Shown: positions 25,791-33,946 of the stretch, piece by piece
Layout of the letters: each line of letters starts with the position of its first letter
How positions within the stretch are numbered: position 1 is the first letter of the stretch
DNA from: Micromonospora sp. MW-13
GTDB taxonomy: Bacteria; Actinomycetota; Actinomycetes; Mycobacteriales; Micromonosporaceae
NCBI RefSeq assembly: GCF_003434305.1
Contig: NZ_QKKX01000094.1
Span: 1-35,139 of the forward strand
DNA: 35,139 nt
Direction of reading: 5' to 3'
Translations under genes and position numbers: made by a program
Notes under the pieces: model-generated
The model's database searches: none
What the model was told of the DNA's origin: nothing
What the model saw: the letters and a program-made list of their open reading frames with translations, nothing else

Positions 25791-26780
25791 GTGAGCCACC
25801 CCCAGCCCCCTTACGGGCCGCAGGATCCATATCAGCCGAACCAGGAACCGACGGCGCCCGTGCCGCAGTGGCCGGCTGATCCGACCGCGCCGCTGCCCCC
25901 GCCACCCGTGTCCGGCGCGCCGTACCCGCCGCCGGTGTCGGGGGCACCGTACCCGCCGCCGGTCTCCGGCGCGCCGTACCCGCCGACCTCCGGATCCCCG
26001 TACCAGCCGCCGCAGCCGGGCGGGTTCACGCCGCCGCCCGGCCCGGACCCCGCGTACCAGCCGGGCGGATACCCGCCGCCGCCCGGCCCGGACGCGGCGT
26101 ACCCGCCGGTGTCCGGCATGCCGTACCCGCCGTACCAGCCGGGTGCCGCGCCGGGCGGCCCGGGCTACCCGATCGGCCCGGTCCCGCCGACGAAGAGCAG
26201 CAAGAAGCCGATCATCATTGTCATCGCGGTCGTCGCGGCGGTGCTCGCCCTGCTCTGCTGCATCGGCGGCGTGGTGGCGCTCGGCAAGGGCGTCGACGAG
26301 GCGGCCAAGGAGGCGGAGCGGCAGCTTCCCGGGCCCGTGGAGACCAGCGGCCCGTCCTCGTCGTCGACCCCGGCGAACGGCGAGACGTTCAACCTGAAGG
26401 CCGGCCAGACCCTGGTCATCACCGACGACGAGGGCACCTTGGAGATCACGGTGCTGCGGTTCCGCACCTCGACCAAGGGCTGCAAGGCGTACTCGCCCGA
26501 GCCCGACAAGGGCCTCTACCTGATCGCGGACGTCACCGCGACGGTGAAGAAGGGCAACATGTCGATAAACCCGTTCTACTTCCAGTGGGTGGGCGACGAC
26601 GGCAGCACCGAGAACGGGATCTCCGGCGCGTTCGCCGGCTGCGGCGACCTGCTCGACTCCGGCGTCAACCTGAGGGAGGGCAGCCAGCGCAGCGGCAGCG
26701 TCACCTTCGACGTGGCCGACAAGAACGGGGCGATGGAGTACCGGCACAAGCTGAAGACCGCCGGCTCCTGGAAGCCGTAG
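25791..26780 (+). CDS. Pro-rich, membrane-anchored DUF4352-like protein
   Basis: A 329-residue protein. Residues 1-130 are Pro/Tyr/Gly-rich with repeats of PPVSGAPYP, a layout common in actinobacterial membrane proteins. A single helix (about 138-162, IIIVIAVVAAVLALLCCIGG) places the rest outside. The external part (about 195-325) resembles the beta-sandwich DUF4352 fold, with TLVITDDEGTLEITVLRF, GLYLIADVTATVKKG and EGSQRSGSVTFDVADKNG; two Cys (KGCKAY, AGCGDLL) may form a disulfide. Function is unknown for the family. The GTG start has GAGGAG about 4 nt upstream. Convergent with the SARP gene. Confidence 0.82.
   Translation: MSHPQPPYGPQDPYQPNQEPTAPVPQWPADPTAPLPPPPVSGAPYPPPVSGAPYPPPVSGAPYPPTSGSPYQPPQPGGFTPPPGPDPAYQPGGYPPPPGPDAAYPPVSGMPYPPYQPGAAPGGPGYPIGPVPPTKSSKKPIIIVIAVVAAVLALLCCIGGVVALGKGVDEAAKEAERQLPGPVETSGPSSSSTPANGETFNLKAGQTLVITDDEGTLEITVLRFRTSTKGCKAYSPEPDKGLYLIADVTATVKKGNMSINPFYFQWVGDDGSTENGISGAFAGCGDLLDSGVNLREGSQRSGSVTFDVADKNGAMEYRHKLKTAGSWKP
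25902..25982 (+). repeat. Three 27-bp in-frame repeats (PPVSGAPYP)
   Basis: Units at 25902-25928, 25929-25955 and 25956-25982 encode the same nine residues with different synonymous codons, so the repeat is kept at protein level. A diverged relative (SGMPYPPYQPG) lies about 150 bp downstream. Confidence 0.85.
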
Positions 26781-26854
26781 ATCCGATCGTTGCTTCTACT
26801 GGTCGGACGACCGCGACATGACCCGATCGCTGAAGGGCTGAGGGCCCCTCCAAC

Positions 26855-29800
26855 TCACGGGTGCCGCTCGGCGGGCGCCGTGCGGCCCGGGGCGGTCTGA
26901 CCGACCACGAGCGGGGCGGTCCGGCACGACTGCGGTCGGGACGGCTCGGCCGTGGCGGCCAGCTTGGCCCGGGGCCGGTCGGCGTCGGGATGGCGCAGCT
27001 CGTCGAAGATGGCCGACGCCGCCCGCCAGGCCCGGCGGGCGGCGGCGAGGTCGCCGGCCGCGCGCTCGGTGTCGCCGAGGTTGTCCAGCACCTCCGCCTC
27101 GTCGTACCGGTCGCCCAGCTCGCGGTGCAGCGCCAGCGCCCGCCGGTAGCAGCTCGCGGCCTGCCCGTGGTCACCCCGCCCGTGGTGGACGTAGCCGAGG
27201 CTGTCCCAGGTCAGGGCGGCGCCGTGCCGGTCGCCGTTCTCCTCGTGCAGCCGCAGGGCCGCCCGGCAGCAGCGCAGTGCCGGCCCGGGTTCGCCGAGGC
27301 GGGCGTGCAGCCAGCCCAGGTTGTTGAGCGCCTTGGCCTGCCCGACCCGGTAGCCGGCGGCCCGGTAGAGGTCGAGTGCCCGCTGCGTCTCGTCGAGCGC
27401 CGCCCGGTGCTGGCCCTGCCGGGCCAGCACCCAGCTCACCCCGAGATGCGTGTGCGCCCGGCCGGTGTCGTCGCCCAGTTCGCGGTAGAGCTCCAGGTCA
27501 CGGCCGTAGTGCAGGTGCGCCCCCCGGTGGTCGCCCAGCCAGGTGCAGGCGATGGCCAGGCCCCGGTGCGCCAGGGCCTGCCCGGCCAGGTCGCCCCGGC
27601 GCCGGGCCGCCGCCAGGGCGGTGCGGTGCGCGGCTGCCAGCTCGGGCCAGTGCCCGCGCCGGTCGAGGTACGTGGTGAGGGCGGCGGCCAGCGTCCACGC
27701 GTGCCGGTCCAGTCCGGTGCCCGCCGCCTGTTCCACGGCGGCCAGCAGGACGTGGTGTTCGGCGGCGAACCAGCCGGTCGCCCAGGCGTGGTCCGGCCGG
27801 TCGCCCACCGTCACCCCGGGCTCCGGCACCGGCAGCGTCGCCGGCCGGGCCAGCCGGTACGGGTCGAGCAGGTGGTCCGCCGCGTACGTGGCGTGCAGGT
27901 AGTGGTCGAGGAGGCGGCTCCGGGCGGCCGCCCGCTCGGCCTCCGGGTCGGCCTCGTGACACAGCTCGGAGGCGTAGGCGCGGAGCAGGTCGTGCATGGC
28001 GTACCGGCCGGGAACCCGCTCGGTGAGCAGGTTCGCCCGGGCCAGCCCGACCAGCAACGGGCCGACCCGGGACAGGGGCAGGCCGGCCAGGCTGGCCACC
28101 GCCGGCCGCGCGACGTCGGGGCCCGGGTGCAGACCGAGCAACCGGAACAGCCGGGCGGACTCAGCGTCCAGCGCCCGGTACGACCAGGAGAAGACCGCCC
28201 GGACGTCGGTCGCGGGGTCCCCGGTCTCCAGCGCGGCGAGCCGGTCCCCGTTGGTCGCCCGCAGTTCCGCGGCGAGGGAGGCCAGTGGCACGTCGGGCTG
28301 TCCGACAGCCCGGGCGGCCACGATGGCCAGCGCCAGCGGCAGGCCGGCGCAGCGCCGCACGATCTCGTTGAGTGCCGCCGGCTCGGTGCCAGCGCGACCT
28401 CGGCCGAGCCGTCGGCCCAGCAGTTCCCGCGACTCCCCGGGCGCGAGCAGGTCGAGGGTCACCGGACGGGCCCCGTCGCTGACCACCAGCCCGGTGAGCC
28501 GGTTGCGGCTGGTCACCACGACCAGGCTGCCCGGCGAGCCCGGCAGCAGGGGCCGCACCTGTTCGTCGTCGCGGGCGTTGTCGAGCAGCACCAGCACCCG
28601 CCGGTCGGCTAGCAGGCTCCGGAACAGCGCGGACTGCCCGGGCAGGTCGGTGGGCACCCGCTGGGGCGGCACGTGCAGCGCCGCCAGGAAGCCGCGCAGC
28701 GCCTCACCTGGCGGGACGGCCCGGCCGTCGAGGTCGAACCCGCGCAGGTTGACGTAGAGCTGCCCGTCCGGGTAGCGATGCGCGATCCGGTGCGCCCAGT
28801 GCACCGCGAGGGTGGTCTTGCCCACCCCGGCGGTGCCGGCGATCGCGGAGATCACGACCGCCCGGCCGGTGCCGTCCCCGCTGCCAGTGCCGCCGGTGCG
28901 GGTGATGCCGGTGGCGTCCTCGCCGACGGGGTCGCCGGGCAGCAGGCCGTCCAGCTCGCGCAGCGCCGCCGCCCGCCCGGTGAACCAGGCCGGCTCGCCG
29001 GGGAGCTGTGCCGGGGGCGGCCCGGCAGGCTGGGGCGCGACCGCCCCGGCGGGAACAGTCGCGGTGGGCCCGGCCGGCCCGGTGGCGGTGGGCGCGGCCG
29101 GCATGGCGGGCGTCGGCCCGGTGGCGGCCGGCGCCGTCGAGCCGGCGGCGGGTCGGTCCGGCCCGTCCGGCGGGGTGGGTCCGCCCGACGGTACGGCCCG
29201 GGCCGGCACCTGGCCCCGCAGCACTCGCAGGTGCGCCTCGGCCAGCTCGGTGCCCGGCTCCACGCCCAGCTCGTCGACGAGTTGGCGCCGGGTCTCGGCG
29301 TACCACCGCAGCGCGGCGGCCTGCTGGCCGCAGCCGGCTAGGGCGAGCAGGTACCGGGCCACCAGCGGCTCGCGCAGCGGGTGGGCGGTGACCAGGGGGC
29401 GCAGGGTGTGTGCGACCCCGGCGCACCGGCCGAGGCCGAGTTCCACGGCGGCGAGCCGCTCGTGGGCGGCCAGCCGCTGCTCGTCCAGGCCGGCGGCGGC
29501 GGTGGCGACGAAGGCGCCCGCCGCGCCGGCCAGCGCCGGCCCGCGCCACAGCGCCAGGCCGGCGCGCAGCAGCCGCGCCGCCTCCGCCGGTTGGCCGGCG
29601 GCCTCCTCGGCGCGGGCCTGCTCGACCGCCGCGGTGAACTCGGCCAGGTCCAGCTCCGTCCCACGTACGGTGAGCCGGTAGCCGCCGCCCTGGGTGACCA
29701 GCCGGTCGGCCGCTCCCTCGGCGCGCAGGGCCGCCCGGATCCGGGAGACGCAGACCTGCACCTGGGTCCGGGCGGTGACCGGTGGGTCGTCCGCCCAGAG

Positions 29801-29944
29801 CCCCGCCACGAGCTGCCCGGCGGAGACCAGCCGGTCGGCGTCGAGCAGCAGCAGCGCAAGCACCGCGCGGTGCTGGGGGCGGTCGATGGCGAGGGCCCGA
29901 CCCCGGGCGGTGACCTGGACCGGACCGAGGACGGACCACCGCAT
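26855..29944 (-). CDS. AfsR/SARP-type regulator with BTAD, NB-ARC and TPR domains
   Basis: A 1029-residue regulator. Residues 1-95 are an OmpR-like winged helix (WSVLGPVQVTARGRALAIDR, CVSRIRAAL, GGGYRL). The BTAD domain runs about 98-245 (ELDLAEFTAAVEQAR to EAHLRVLRGQV). A Pro/Ala/Thr-rich linker (250-315) precedes an NB-ARC ATPase with Walker A GTAGVGKTTL (370-379), Walker B VLVLLDNA (450-457) and GLPLALAIVAARA. The last 350 or so residues are TPR repeats (LNNLGWLHARLGEPGPALRC, WDSLGYVHHGRGDHGQAASC, LDNLGDTERAAGDLAAARRA). Such proteins activate secondary-metabolite or developmental genes by binding direct repeats. The ATG at 29944 has GAGGAA about 6 nt upstream. Divergent from a secreted-protein gene, with 11-bp repeats between them. 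Confidence 0.92.
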   Translation of the reverse strand: MRWSVLGPVQVTARGRALAIDRPQHRAVLALLLLDADRLVSAGQLVAGLWADDPPVTARTQVQVCVSRIRAALRAEGAADRLVTQGGGYRLTVRGTELDLAEFTAAVEQARAEEAAGQPAEAARLLRAGLALWRGPALAGAAGAFVATAAAGLDEQRLAAHERLAAVELGLGRCAGVAHTLRPLVTAHPLREPLVARYLLALAGCGQQAAALRWYAETRRQLVDELGVEPGTELAEAHLRVLRGQVPARAVPSGGPTPPDGPDRPAAGSTAPAATGPTPAMPAAPTATGPAGPTATVPAGAVAPQPAGPPPAQLPGEPAWFTGRAAALRELDGLLPGDPVGEDATGITRTGGTGSGDGTGRAVVISAIAGTAGVGKTTLAVHWAHRIAHRYPDGQLYVNLRGFDLDGRAVPPGEALRGFLAALHVPPQRVPTDLPGQSALFRSLLADRRVLVLLDNARDDEQVRPLLPGSPGSLVVVTSRNRLTGLVVSDGARPVTLDLLAPGESRELLGRRLGRGRAGTEPAALNEIVRRCAGLPLALAIVAARAVGQPDVPLASLAAELRATNGDRLAALETGDPATDVRAVFSWSYRALDAESARLFRLLGLHPGPDVARPAVASLAGLPLSRVGPLLVGLARANLLTERVPGRYAMHDLLRAYASELCHEADPEAERAAARSRLLDHYLHATYAADHLLDPYRLARPATLPVPEPGVTVGDRPDHAWATGWFAAEHHVLLAAVEQAAGTGLDRHAWTLAAALTTYLDRRGHWPELAAAHRTALAAARRRGDLAGQALAHRGLAIACTWLGDHRGAHLHYGRDLELYRELGDDTGRAHTHLGVSWVLARQGQHRAALDETQRALDLYRAAGYRVGQAKALNNLGWLHARLGEPGPALRCCRAALRLHEENGDRHGAALTWDSLGYVHHGRGDHGQAASCYRRALALHRELGDRYDEAEVLDNLGDTERAAGDLAAARRAWRAASAIFDELRHPDADRPRAKLAATAEPSRPQSCRTAPLVVGQTAPGRTAPAERHP

Positions 29945-30013
29945 GACGTTCCTCACGAGTCGTGATCGGACGACCCAAGTCTATGGACGGGATGTGCGGG
30001 GTGGCCGGCGGCA

Positions 30014-30046
30014 AGCCGTCGGATAGCCGTCGGATAGCCGTCGGAT
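30014..30046. promoter_or_regulatory. Three perfect 11-bp direct repeats, candidate SARP binding site
   Basis: AGCCGTCGGAT occurs three times head to tail (30014, 30025, 30036). AGC recurs at 30047 and 30058 in the same 11-bp register. SARP regulators bind direct repeats with 11-bp or 22-bp spacing, one helical turn apart, and a SARP gene starts 69 bp away. On the minus strand TAGACT near 29980 is a possible -10 for that gene. Confidence 0.65.
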
Positions 30047-30159
30047 AGCGGGCGCCAAGCGGGGCCGCCCAGGCTTTTCCCAGCCGCCGGCGACCGACCG
30101 GCGGAGAATGGTCCGGTGCCAGCGCGCCGACCGTCCGGAGGGGACAGGGAGATCGACAA

Positions 30160-31014
30160 ATGCGAGCAATCACGGGACGTGGCGTGCTGACGGCGGTCGT
30201 CGGGGCGGCGGCGCTGCTGGGGGCGATCGGCGGGGCGGCGCCGGCCTCGGCGGACCCCGCCGGGTTGGAGACGACCTCCGACTCGGTGGGTCCGAGCAGC
30301 GCGGACAAGTCGGCGACCGCGCGGTGCCCGGTCGGCAAGGTGGTCACCGGGGGCGGCGGGTTGCTCACCGCCGGATCGGGGGCCGAGGGACGGGTCGGGC
30401 TGGACCGGCTGGAGCCGTTGGCGAACGGCACCGGCTTCGTCGCGACGATGCGGGAGGTGGGCCCGACGAACTACGCCGACACCTGGACGCTCCAGGCCCT
30501 CGCCCAGTGCGCCACCGCGCCGGCCGGCTACCAGGTCGTGGCGACGACCGGTGCGGTCGGTACGGAGTTCGTCACGGCGAGCTGCGGGACGAAGAAGGTC
30601 ATCGGGATGGGCGGGCGGATCAACAGCGGCCTGGGCGACGTCGTGCTCGACCAGGTGGTGCCGTCGTTCGACCTGACGTCGGTGACGGTCCGGGCAGTCG
30701 CGGTGCAGGGCACCTCGCCGGCCGGCTGGAGCGCCACCTCGTACGCGGTCTGCGCCACCGCGCCCGCCGGGCTGGAGCGGATCGTGGTGACGGGGACGGG
30801 CGCGAGCGACCCGCAGGACACCAAATTCAAGTCCTGCCCGGCCGGCAAGGCGCTCTACAGCGTGGGGGCGGACATCAACGCCGGCAACGGGCAGGTGCTG
30901 CTCACCGCGCTCAACATCACCGGCGGCACCACCGTGCGGGTGCGGGCGGACGAGGACGCCGACGGCTTCGCCGGCACGTGGAGCCTCAACGGGTACGGCA
31001 TCTGCGGTAGCTGA
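30160..31014 (+). CDS. Secreted protein with apparent threefold internal repeat
   Basis: A 284-residue exported protein. The signal peptide MRAITGRGVLTAVVGAAALL ends near APASA-DP (32). The mature part shows three related segments of about 75 residues, each with a Cys near the start followed by GK and a Gly-rich turn (CPVGKVVTGGGGLL, CGTKKVIGMGGRI, CPAGKALYSVGADI) and an ending with Trp and a second Cys (WTLQALAQCATAPAGY, WSATSYAVCATAPAGL, WSLNGYGIC). This suggests a symmetric beta fold such as a trefoil or prism. Function is unknown. The ATG has GGGAG about 7 nt upstream. It is divergent from the SARP gene and may be its target. Confidence 0.8.
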   Translation: MRAITGRGVLTAVVGAAALLGAIGGAAPASADPAGLETTSDSVGPSSADKSATARCPVGKVVTGGGGLLTAGSGAEGRVGLDRLEPLANGTGFVATMREVGPTNYADTWTLQALAQCATAPAGYQVVATTGAVGTEFVTASCGTKKVIGMGGRINSGLGDVVLDQVVPSFDLTSVTVRAVAVQGTSPAGWSATSYAVCATAPAGLERIVVTGTGASDPQDTKFKSCPAGKALYSVGADINAGNGQVLLTALNITGGTTVRVRADEDADGFAGTWSLNGYGICGS

Positions 31015-31020
31015 CCCGTG

Positions 31021-31056
31021 GGTCCGGGTGCCGCCAACGGTGGCGGCACCCGGACC
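31021..31056. terminator. Strong hairpin between convergent genes
   Basis: A perfect 15-bp stem (31021-31035 with 31042-31056) closes a 6-nt loop AACGGT. It begins 6 nt after the secreted-protein stop, so it mainly serves the plus strand, but could also end the M23 peptidase transcript 75 nt past its stop. Confidence 0.8.
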
Positions 31057-31131
31057 GGATGCCGGCCGGGATCGGCCACGTCGACCGGTGCCGGCGTCGG
31101 ACAGTACGGTCCCGGCGTGCCGAGGCGGCCG

Positions 31132-32508
31132 TCAGATGGTGTAAAGGATCTTCACCCCGCTGTTGCTCGTCGCCGAGACGGCCGTGCCACGGACGCCGGA
31201 GTTGAGGTTCCGCCAACCGTTGTTGCTGGCCGCCTCGTGCACCATCCCCCCGACCACGGTGTAGACGATCTTCACCCCGTTGAGGTTGATCGCGGCCAGC
31301 GCGTCAGCGCTGACCCCGGCGATGCCGGAGTTGAGGTTCCGCCAACCGTTGTTACTGGCCGCCTCGTGCACCATCCCCCCGGCCACGGTGTAAACGATCT
31401 TCACCCCGTTGAGGTTGATCGCGGCCAGCGCATTCGCGCTGACCCCGGCGATGCCCGTGTTCAGGTTCCGCCAACCGTTGTTGCTCGCCGCCTCGTGCAC
31501 CATCCCCCCGGCCACGGTGTAGACGATCTTCACCCCGTTGAGGTTGATCGCGGCCAGCGCATTCGCGCTGACCCCGGCGATGCCCGTGTTCAGGTTCCGC
31601 CAACCGTTGTTACTCGCCGCCTCGTGCACCATCCCCCCGGCCACGGTGTAGACGTACTTGACCCCGTCGACGTTGATCACGGCCAGGGCGTTGTTGCTGA
31701 CGCCGGAGATGCCGGTCCAGAGATTGCGCCACCCGGTGTCGCTGGACGCCTCGTACACCCTGCCGTCGTTGACCGTGTAGAGCAGCTTGTTGCCGTTGAG
31801 GACCATCGACGCGGTGGCCGAGCCGGTGATGCTGTTGACCGGCAGCATCTGCCAACCGCTGTGGCTGCCGGACTCGTACACCTGGCGGTTGGCGGCGACC
31901 TGTCCACAGTTCTGGCTGGTCATGTTCCGGGCCGGCGAGGTGGGGCCGGAAACGTACAGCGGACCGGTGGACGGGCTGCCGTCGGAGGTGATGCCGGAGG
32001 CCACCCCGTTGAAGTACGACTCGGTCTTGACGCCGTCGCGCACCTGCTCGTAATGCAGGTGCGGGCCGGTGGAGTTGCCGGTGCTGCCGACCCGGCCGAT
32101 CTGCTGGCCGGTCGACACCCACTGCCCGGCACCGACCATCGGCGACTCGATCATGTGCAGGTAGAGCGTCCGCCAACCGCCGCCGTGATCGATGATCACG
32201 TACCAGCCGCCGCCGCTTCCCCAGCCGGCGAACGTGACGGTGCCGCCGTACGAGGCGAGGATCGGCCGGCCGTTGCTCGCCCCGCCGGTGAAGGTCATGT
32301 CGATGTCGTAGTCGTCATGGCCGTAGTAGGTGGCCAGTCTCCAGGTCTCGCCGCAGGGAAACGGCATCTGGAAGTTGGGTCGGGGGCCGGCGGCCTGGGC
32401 CGGCGTGGCCACGACAGCGGTGGTGCCCACGACCGCGAGCACCGAGGCGGCGGCGGTCGCCAATGCCAGGCAGGCCGACGTGAGGGCCCGGGCGAATAGA
32501 CCCGTCAT
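31132..32508 (-). CDS. Secreted M23 family metallopeptidase with C-terminal 43-residue repeats
   Basis: A 458-residue exported peptidase. A signal peptide with cleavage near AQAA-GP (40) precedes a LytM/M23 domain (about 45-165). Zinc ligands are H64 and D68 in GHDDYDID and H152 in HLHYE; H118 (LYLHM) and H150 complete the active site. The family cuts peptide cross-bridges of peptidoglycan. From about 205 to the end the protein consists of six or so repeats of 43 residues with GGMVHEAASNNGWRNLN and GVSANALAAINLNGVK, probably a beta-propeller for glycan or surface binding. Four units are nearly identical at DNA level. GGAGG lies 10 nt before the ATG. It is a likely substrate of the O-mannosylation system only by inference. 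Confidence 0.9.
   Translation of the reverse strand: MTGLFARALTSACLALATAAASVLAVVGTTAVVATPAQAAGPRPNFQMPFPCGETWRLATYYGHDDYDIDMTFTGGASNGRPILASYGGTVTFAGWGSGGGWYVIIDHGGGWRTLYLHMIESPMVGAGQWVSTGQQIGRVGSTGNSTGPHLHYEQVRDGVKTESYFNGVASGITSDGSPSTGPLYVSGPTSPARNMTSQNCGQVAANRQVYESGSHSGWQMLPVNSITGSATASMVLNGNKLLYTVNDGRVYEASSDTGWRNLWTGISGVSNNALAVINVDGVKYVYTVAGGMVHEAASNNGWRNLNTGIAGVSANALAAINLNGVKIVYTVAGGMVHEAASNNGWRNLNTGIAGVSANALAAINLNGVKIVYTVAGGMVHEAASNNGWRNLNSGIAGVSADALAAINLNGVKIVYTVVGGMVHEAASNNGWRNLNSGVRGTAVSATSNSGVKILYTI
31202..31717 (-). repeat. 129-bp tandem repeats in the M23 peptidase gene
   Basis: Four units start at 31202, 31331, 31460 and 31589, exactly 129 bp apart, and differ at only a few positions. 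A diverged unit continues in register at 31718 and another towards 31847. The near identity points to recent expansion or gene conversion within the coding sequence. Confidence 0.92.
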
Positions 32509-32552
32509 TGAGGAGTTCCCTCCGAACTGGACTACGAGTTAGATGAACGTCA

Positions 32553-32558
32553 ATCATA
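32553..32558 (-). promoter_or_regulatory. Possible -10 box of the M23 peptidase; gap 32509-32918
   Basis: TATGAT on the minus strand lies about 45 nt upstream of the peptidase start, giving a leader of some 38 nt. No good -35 is seen. The remaining gap to 32918 holds no gene I can support; short frames there lack ribosome binding sites and family resemblance. Confidence 0.4.
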
Positions 32559-32918
32559 CTGGCGAACCGCGTCCAGAAGATCACCCCAGCAGCCAGATGC
32601 GCGTCCCGACGCAGGTCGCACTCGGCGCGGAGACGCCTTGATCACCGTCGGCGTGTGCGCCACGACGGAGTCCAGCAGCCGCACCCGATCGCGTACCGGT
32701 GACCGACGCTGTCCTGGCGCCCTCGACGGTCCTCCAACGGTGCAGAACAAAGCGACCAGGAGCAGTCGGCTGCCACTTGTCGTCGTCCGGTGTCGCTGAG
32801 CACGACCGTCATGCTGGCTGTCGCCGTCTCGTGTCGGTCAGACGTTGTAACCGGGCGGGTCGGCCGGGCCGAGGACGGCGCGGGGCTGCCGTCGTGGATC
32901 CGGTGGGTCCGGCGACAG

Positions 32919-33392
32919 TCAGTGGACCTGATGGACCTGATAACGGCGGTCCGGGTCGAAGGTGATGCCGGTGACGTCGTCGATGACGGCCCAGACGAAG
33001 TCCTCGTCCGGCCCCCACTCCGGGAAGGTCAGCCCCTGCTCGACCGGCAGTGGGGCGCCCTCGTTGACCACGGGTTCCCCGTCGGCGTAGACGAGACGCC
33101 GGGCCAGGGTGCGCCCGTCGTGATAGGTGAACCCGTAACTACTGCTGACGCTGGAGAAGAAGACCGACAGCGCCCGGTGGCCGGTCAGGTCGATCTCTGT
33201 CATCACGTACGTCAGGGATGGGTCCCACAACTCGTGCCACTGCCCGGTCCGGGCCGTGTAGACGACGTCGTGGCGCATGCCCGAGGTCGCCTCGTCGCCG
33301 TGGACGGCTTCTCCGGTGGCCCTCGTGACGGTGGCCAGCATGGCGAGCGGGTCGTGGCCGGCGACGAAGACCGCAGAGGTGTTCCAGCCCAT
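32919..33392 (-). CDS. Hypothetical protein, 157 residues
   Basis: A 157-residue soluble protein beginning MGWNTSAVFVAGHDPLAMLA, with acidic and aromatic content (LTFPEWGPDEDFVWAVIDD) and a central VMTEIDLTGHRALSVFFSSV. No signal peptide, membrane helix or recognised motif is seen. The start codon lacks a ribosome binding site, and TAGCCT lies 7 nt upstream (33400-33405), again suggesting a leaderless mRNA. Codon use matches the neighbours, with G or C in most third positions. It is the last chromosomal gene before the truncated tRNA. It could be an immunity-type or stress protein, but nothing visible supports a particular role. Confidence 0.65.
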   Translation of the reverse strand: MGWNTSAVFVAGHDPLAMLATVTRATGEAVHGDEATSGMRHDVVYTARTGQWHELWDPSLTYVMTEIDLTGHRALSVFFSSVSSSYGFTYHDGRTLARRLVYADGEPVVNEGAPLPVEQGLTFPEWGPDEDFVWAVIDDVTGITFDPDRRYQVHQVH

Positions 33393-33584
33393 GACACACA
33401 GGCTAGGCAACAGCCACCTTCCGATGCAAAGACCTGTGCGGCCGGCGCTCACCTTCGTCCCGGCGGACACAGAAGATCAGGCGGACCACCCCGGGTCACC
33501 ATGCGGACCCTGCCGGCACGATCCGCGCTCAAGCGTCTCGGCGAGCAGTTCGGCACCGCATCTGCCGCTGCTGTACAAGATCGA

Positions 33585-33617
33585 AAAGGCCGTCTCCCAC
33601 ACCGGGAAACGGCCTTT
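33585..33617 (-). terminator. Rho-independent terminator behind the tRNA-Ala 3' half
   Basis: AAAGGCCGT (33585-33593) pairs with ACGGCCTTT (33609-33617), with four further inner pairs. Read on the minus strand the hairpin runs into TTTT, the only classical U-tract terminator I found here. It lies 8 nt past the tRNA 3' end. Confidence 0.8.
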
Positions 33618-33625
33618 GAACTGGG

Positions 33626-33668
33626 TGGAGCTGAGGGGATTTGAACCCCTGACCCCCTCGATGCGAAC
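33626..33668 (-). other. Truncated tRNA-Ala(CGC) 3' half, probable att site of an integrated element
   Basis: The minus strand reads from the anticodon loop TTCGCAT (anticodon CGC) through the 3' anticodon stem CGAGG, the T arm AGGGG-TTCAAAT-CCCCT and the acceptor strand CAGCTCC with discriminator A. The T in CTCC is position 70 of the alanine G3-U70 identity pair. The 5' half is missing: beyond 33668 the sequence does not pair. Integrative elements of actinomycetes use tRNA 3' ends as attachment sites and duplicate them, so this is the likely tRNA-distal junction. Confidence 0.75.
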
Positions 33669-33704
33669 TGGCGGCGAGCGGGTCGGATCAGGTGTCGTCC
33701 GAGG

Positions 33705-33944
33705 TCATCCGGCCTGTTGAGGGTCGTCGCGGTCGGGTGTGGTCGGCTGGGTTGCTGTACTCCGCTGCTGTACTTCCTCGGCGGCGTCGATGACATTGCG
33801 GGCGGCGGTCGCCACCGGGCAGTCCGGTGTCCGGCAGATCGGGCAGCGGGCGTCGGCTCCGGGTTCGTGGTCGCGGAGGATCGCTCGGGCGGTGAGGATA
33901 AGCCGGTTGCGGATCTGGGCCAGAGACAGGAACGGCGCGGTCAT
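33705..33944 (-). CDS. Small Cys-motif protein of the integrated element
   Basis: A 79-residue protein, MTAPFLSLAQIRNRLILTAR at the start and DARCPICRTPDCPVATAARN in the middle. The C-x2-C-x4-C arrangement may bind a metal, although a fourth ligand is not obvious. The tail is Thr/Gln/Pro-rich. The ATG lies 2 nt after the stop of the XRE regulator, so both are one operon; from memory, such pairs recur on integrated actinomycete elements. It is the first gene inside the tRNA junction. No function can be assigned. Confidence 0.72.
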   Translation of the reverse strand: MTAPFLSLAQIRNRLILTARAILRDHEPGADARCPICRTPDCPVATAARNVIDAAEEVQQRSTATQPTTPDRDDPQQAG

Positions 33945-33946
33945 GG

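Noticed and set aside
31202..31717. CRISPR array
   Set aside because: The units are 129 bp, contiguous without spacers and in frame with a secreted protein.
31018..32499. 493-codon plus-strand frame with repeats (VEVPPTVV, RLVHHPPGHGV)
   Set aside because: Its repeats are the antisense image of the 129-bp repeats in the M23 peptidase, which has a signal peptide and complete active site.
32550..32750. 66-codon minus-strand frame in the gap before the M23 gene
   Set aside because: No ribosome binding site and no motif. A transposase remnant was considered, but nothing specific supports it.
32509..32760. c-di-AMP (ydaO) riboswitch before the M23 peptidase
   Set aside because: Such riboswitches often precede wall hydrolase genes in actinobacteria, but the leader here is only some 40 nt from the likely -10 and shows none of the conserved elements.
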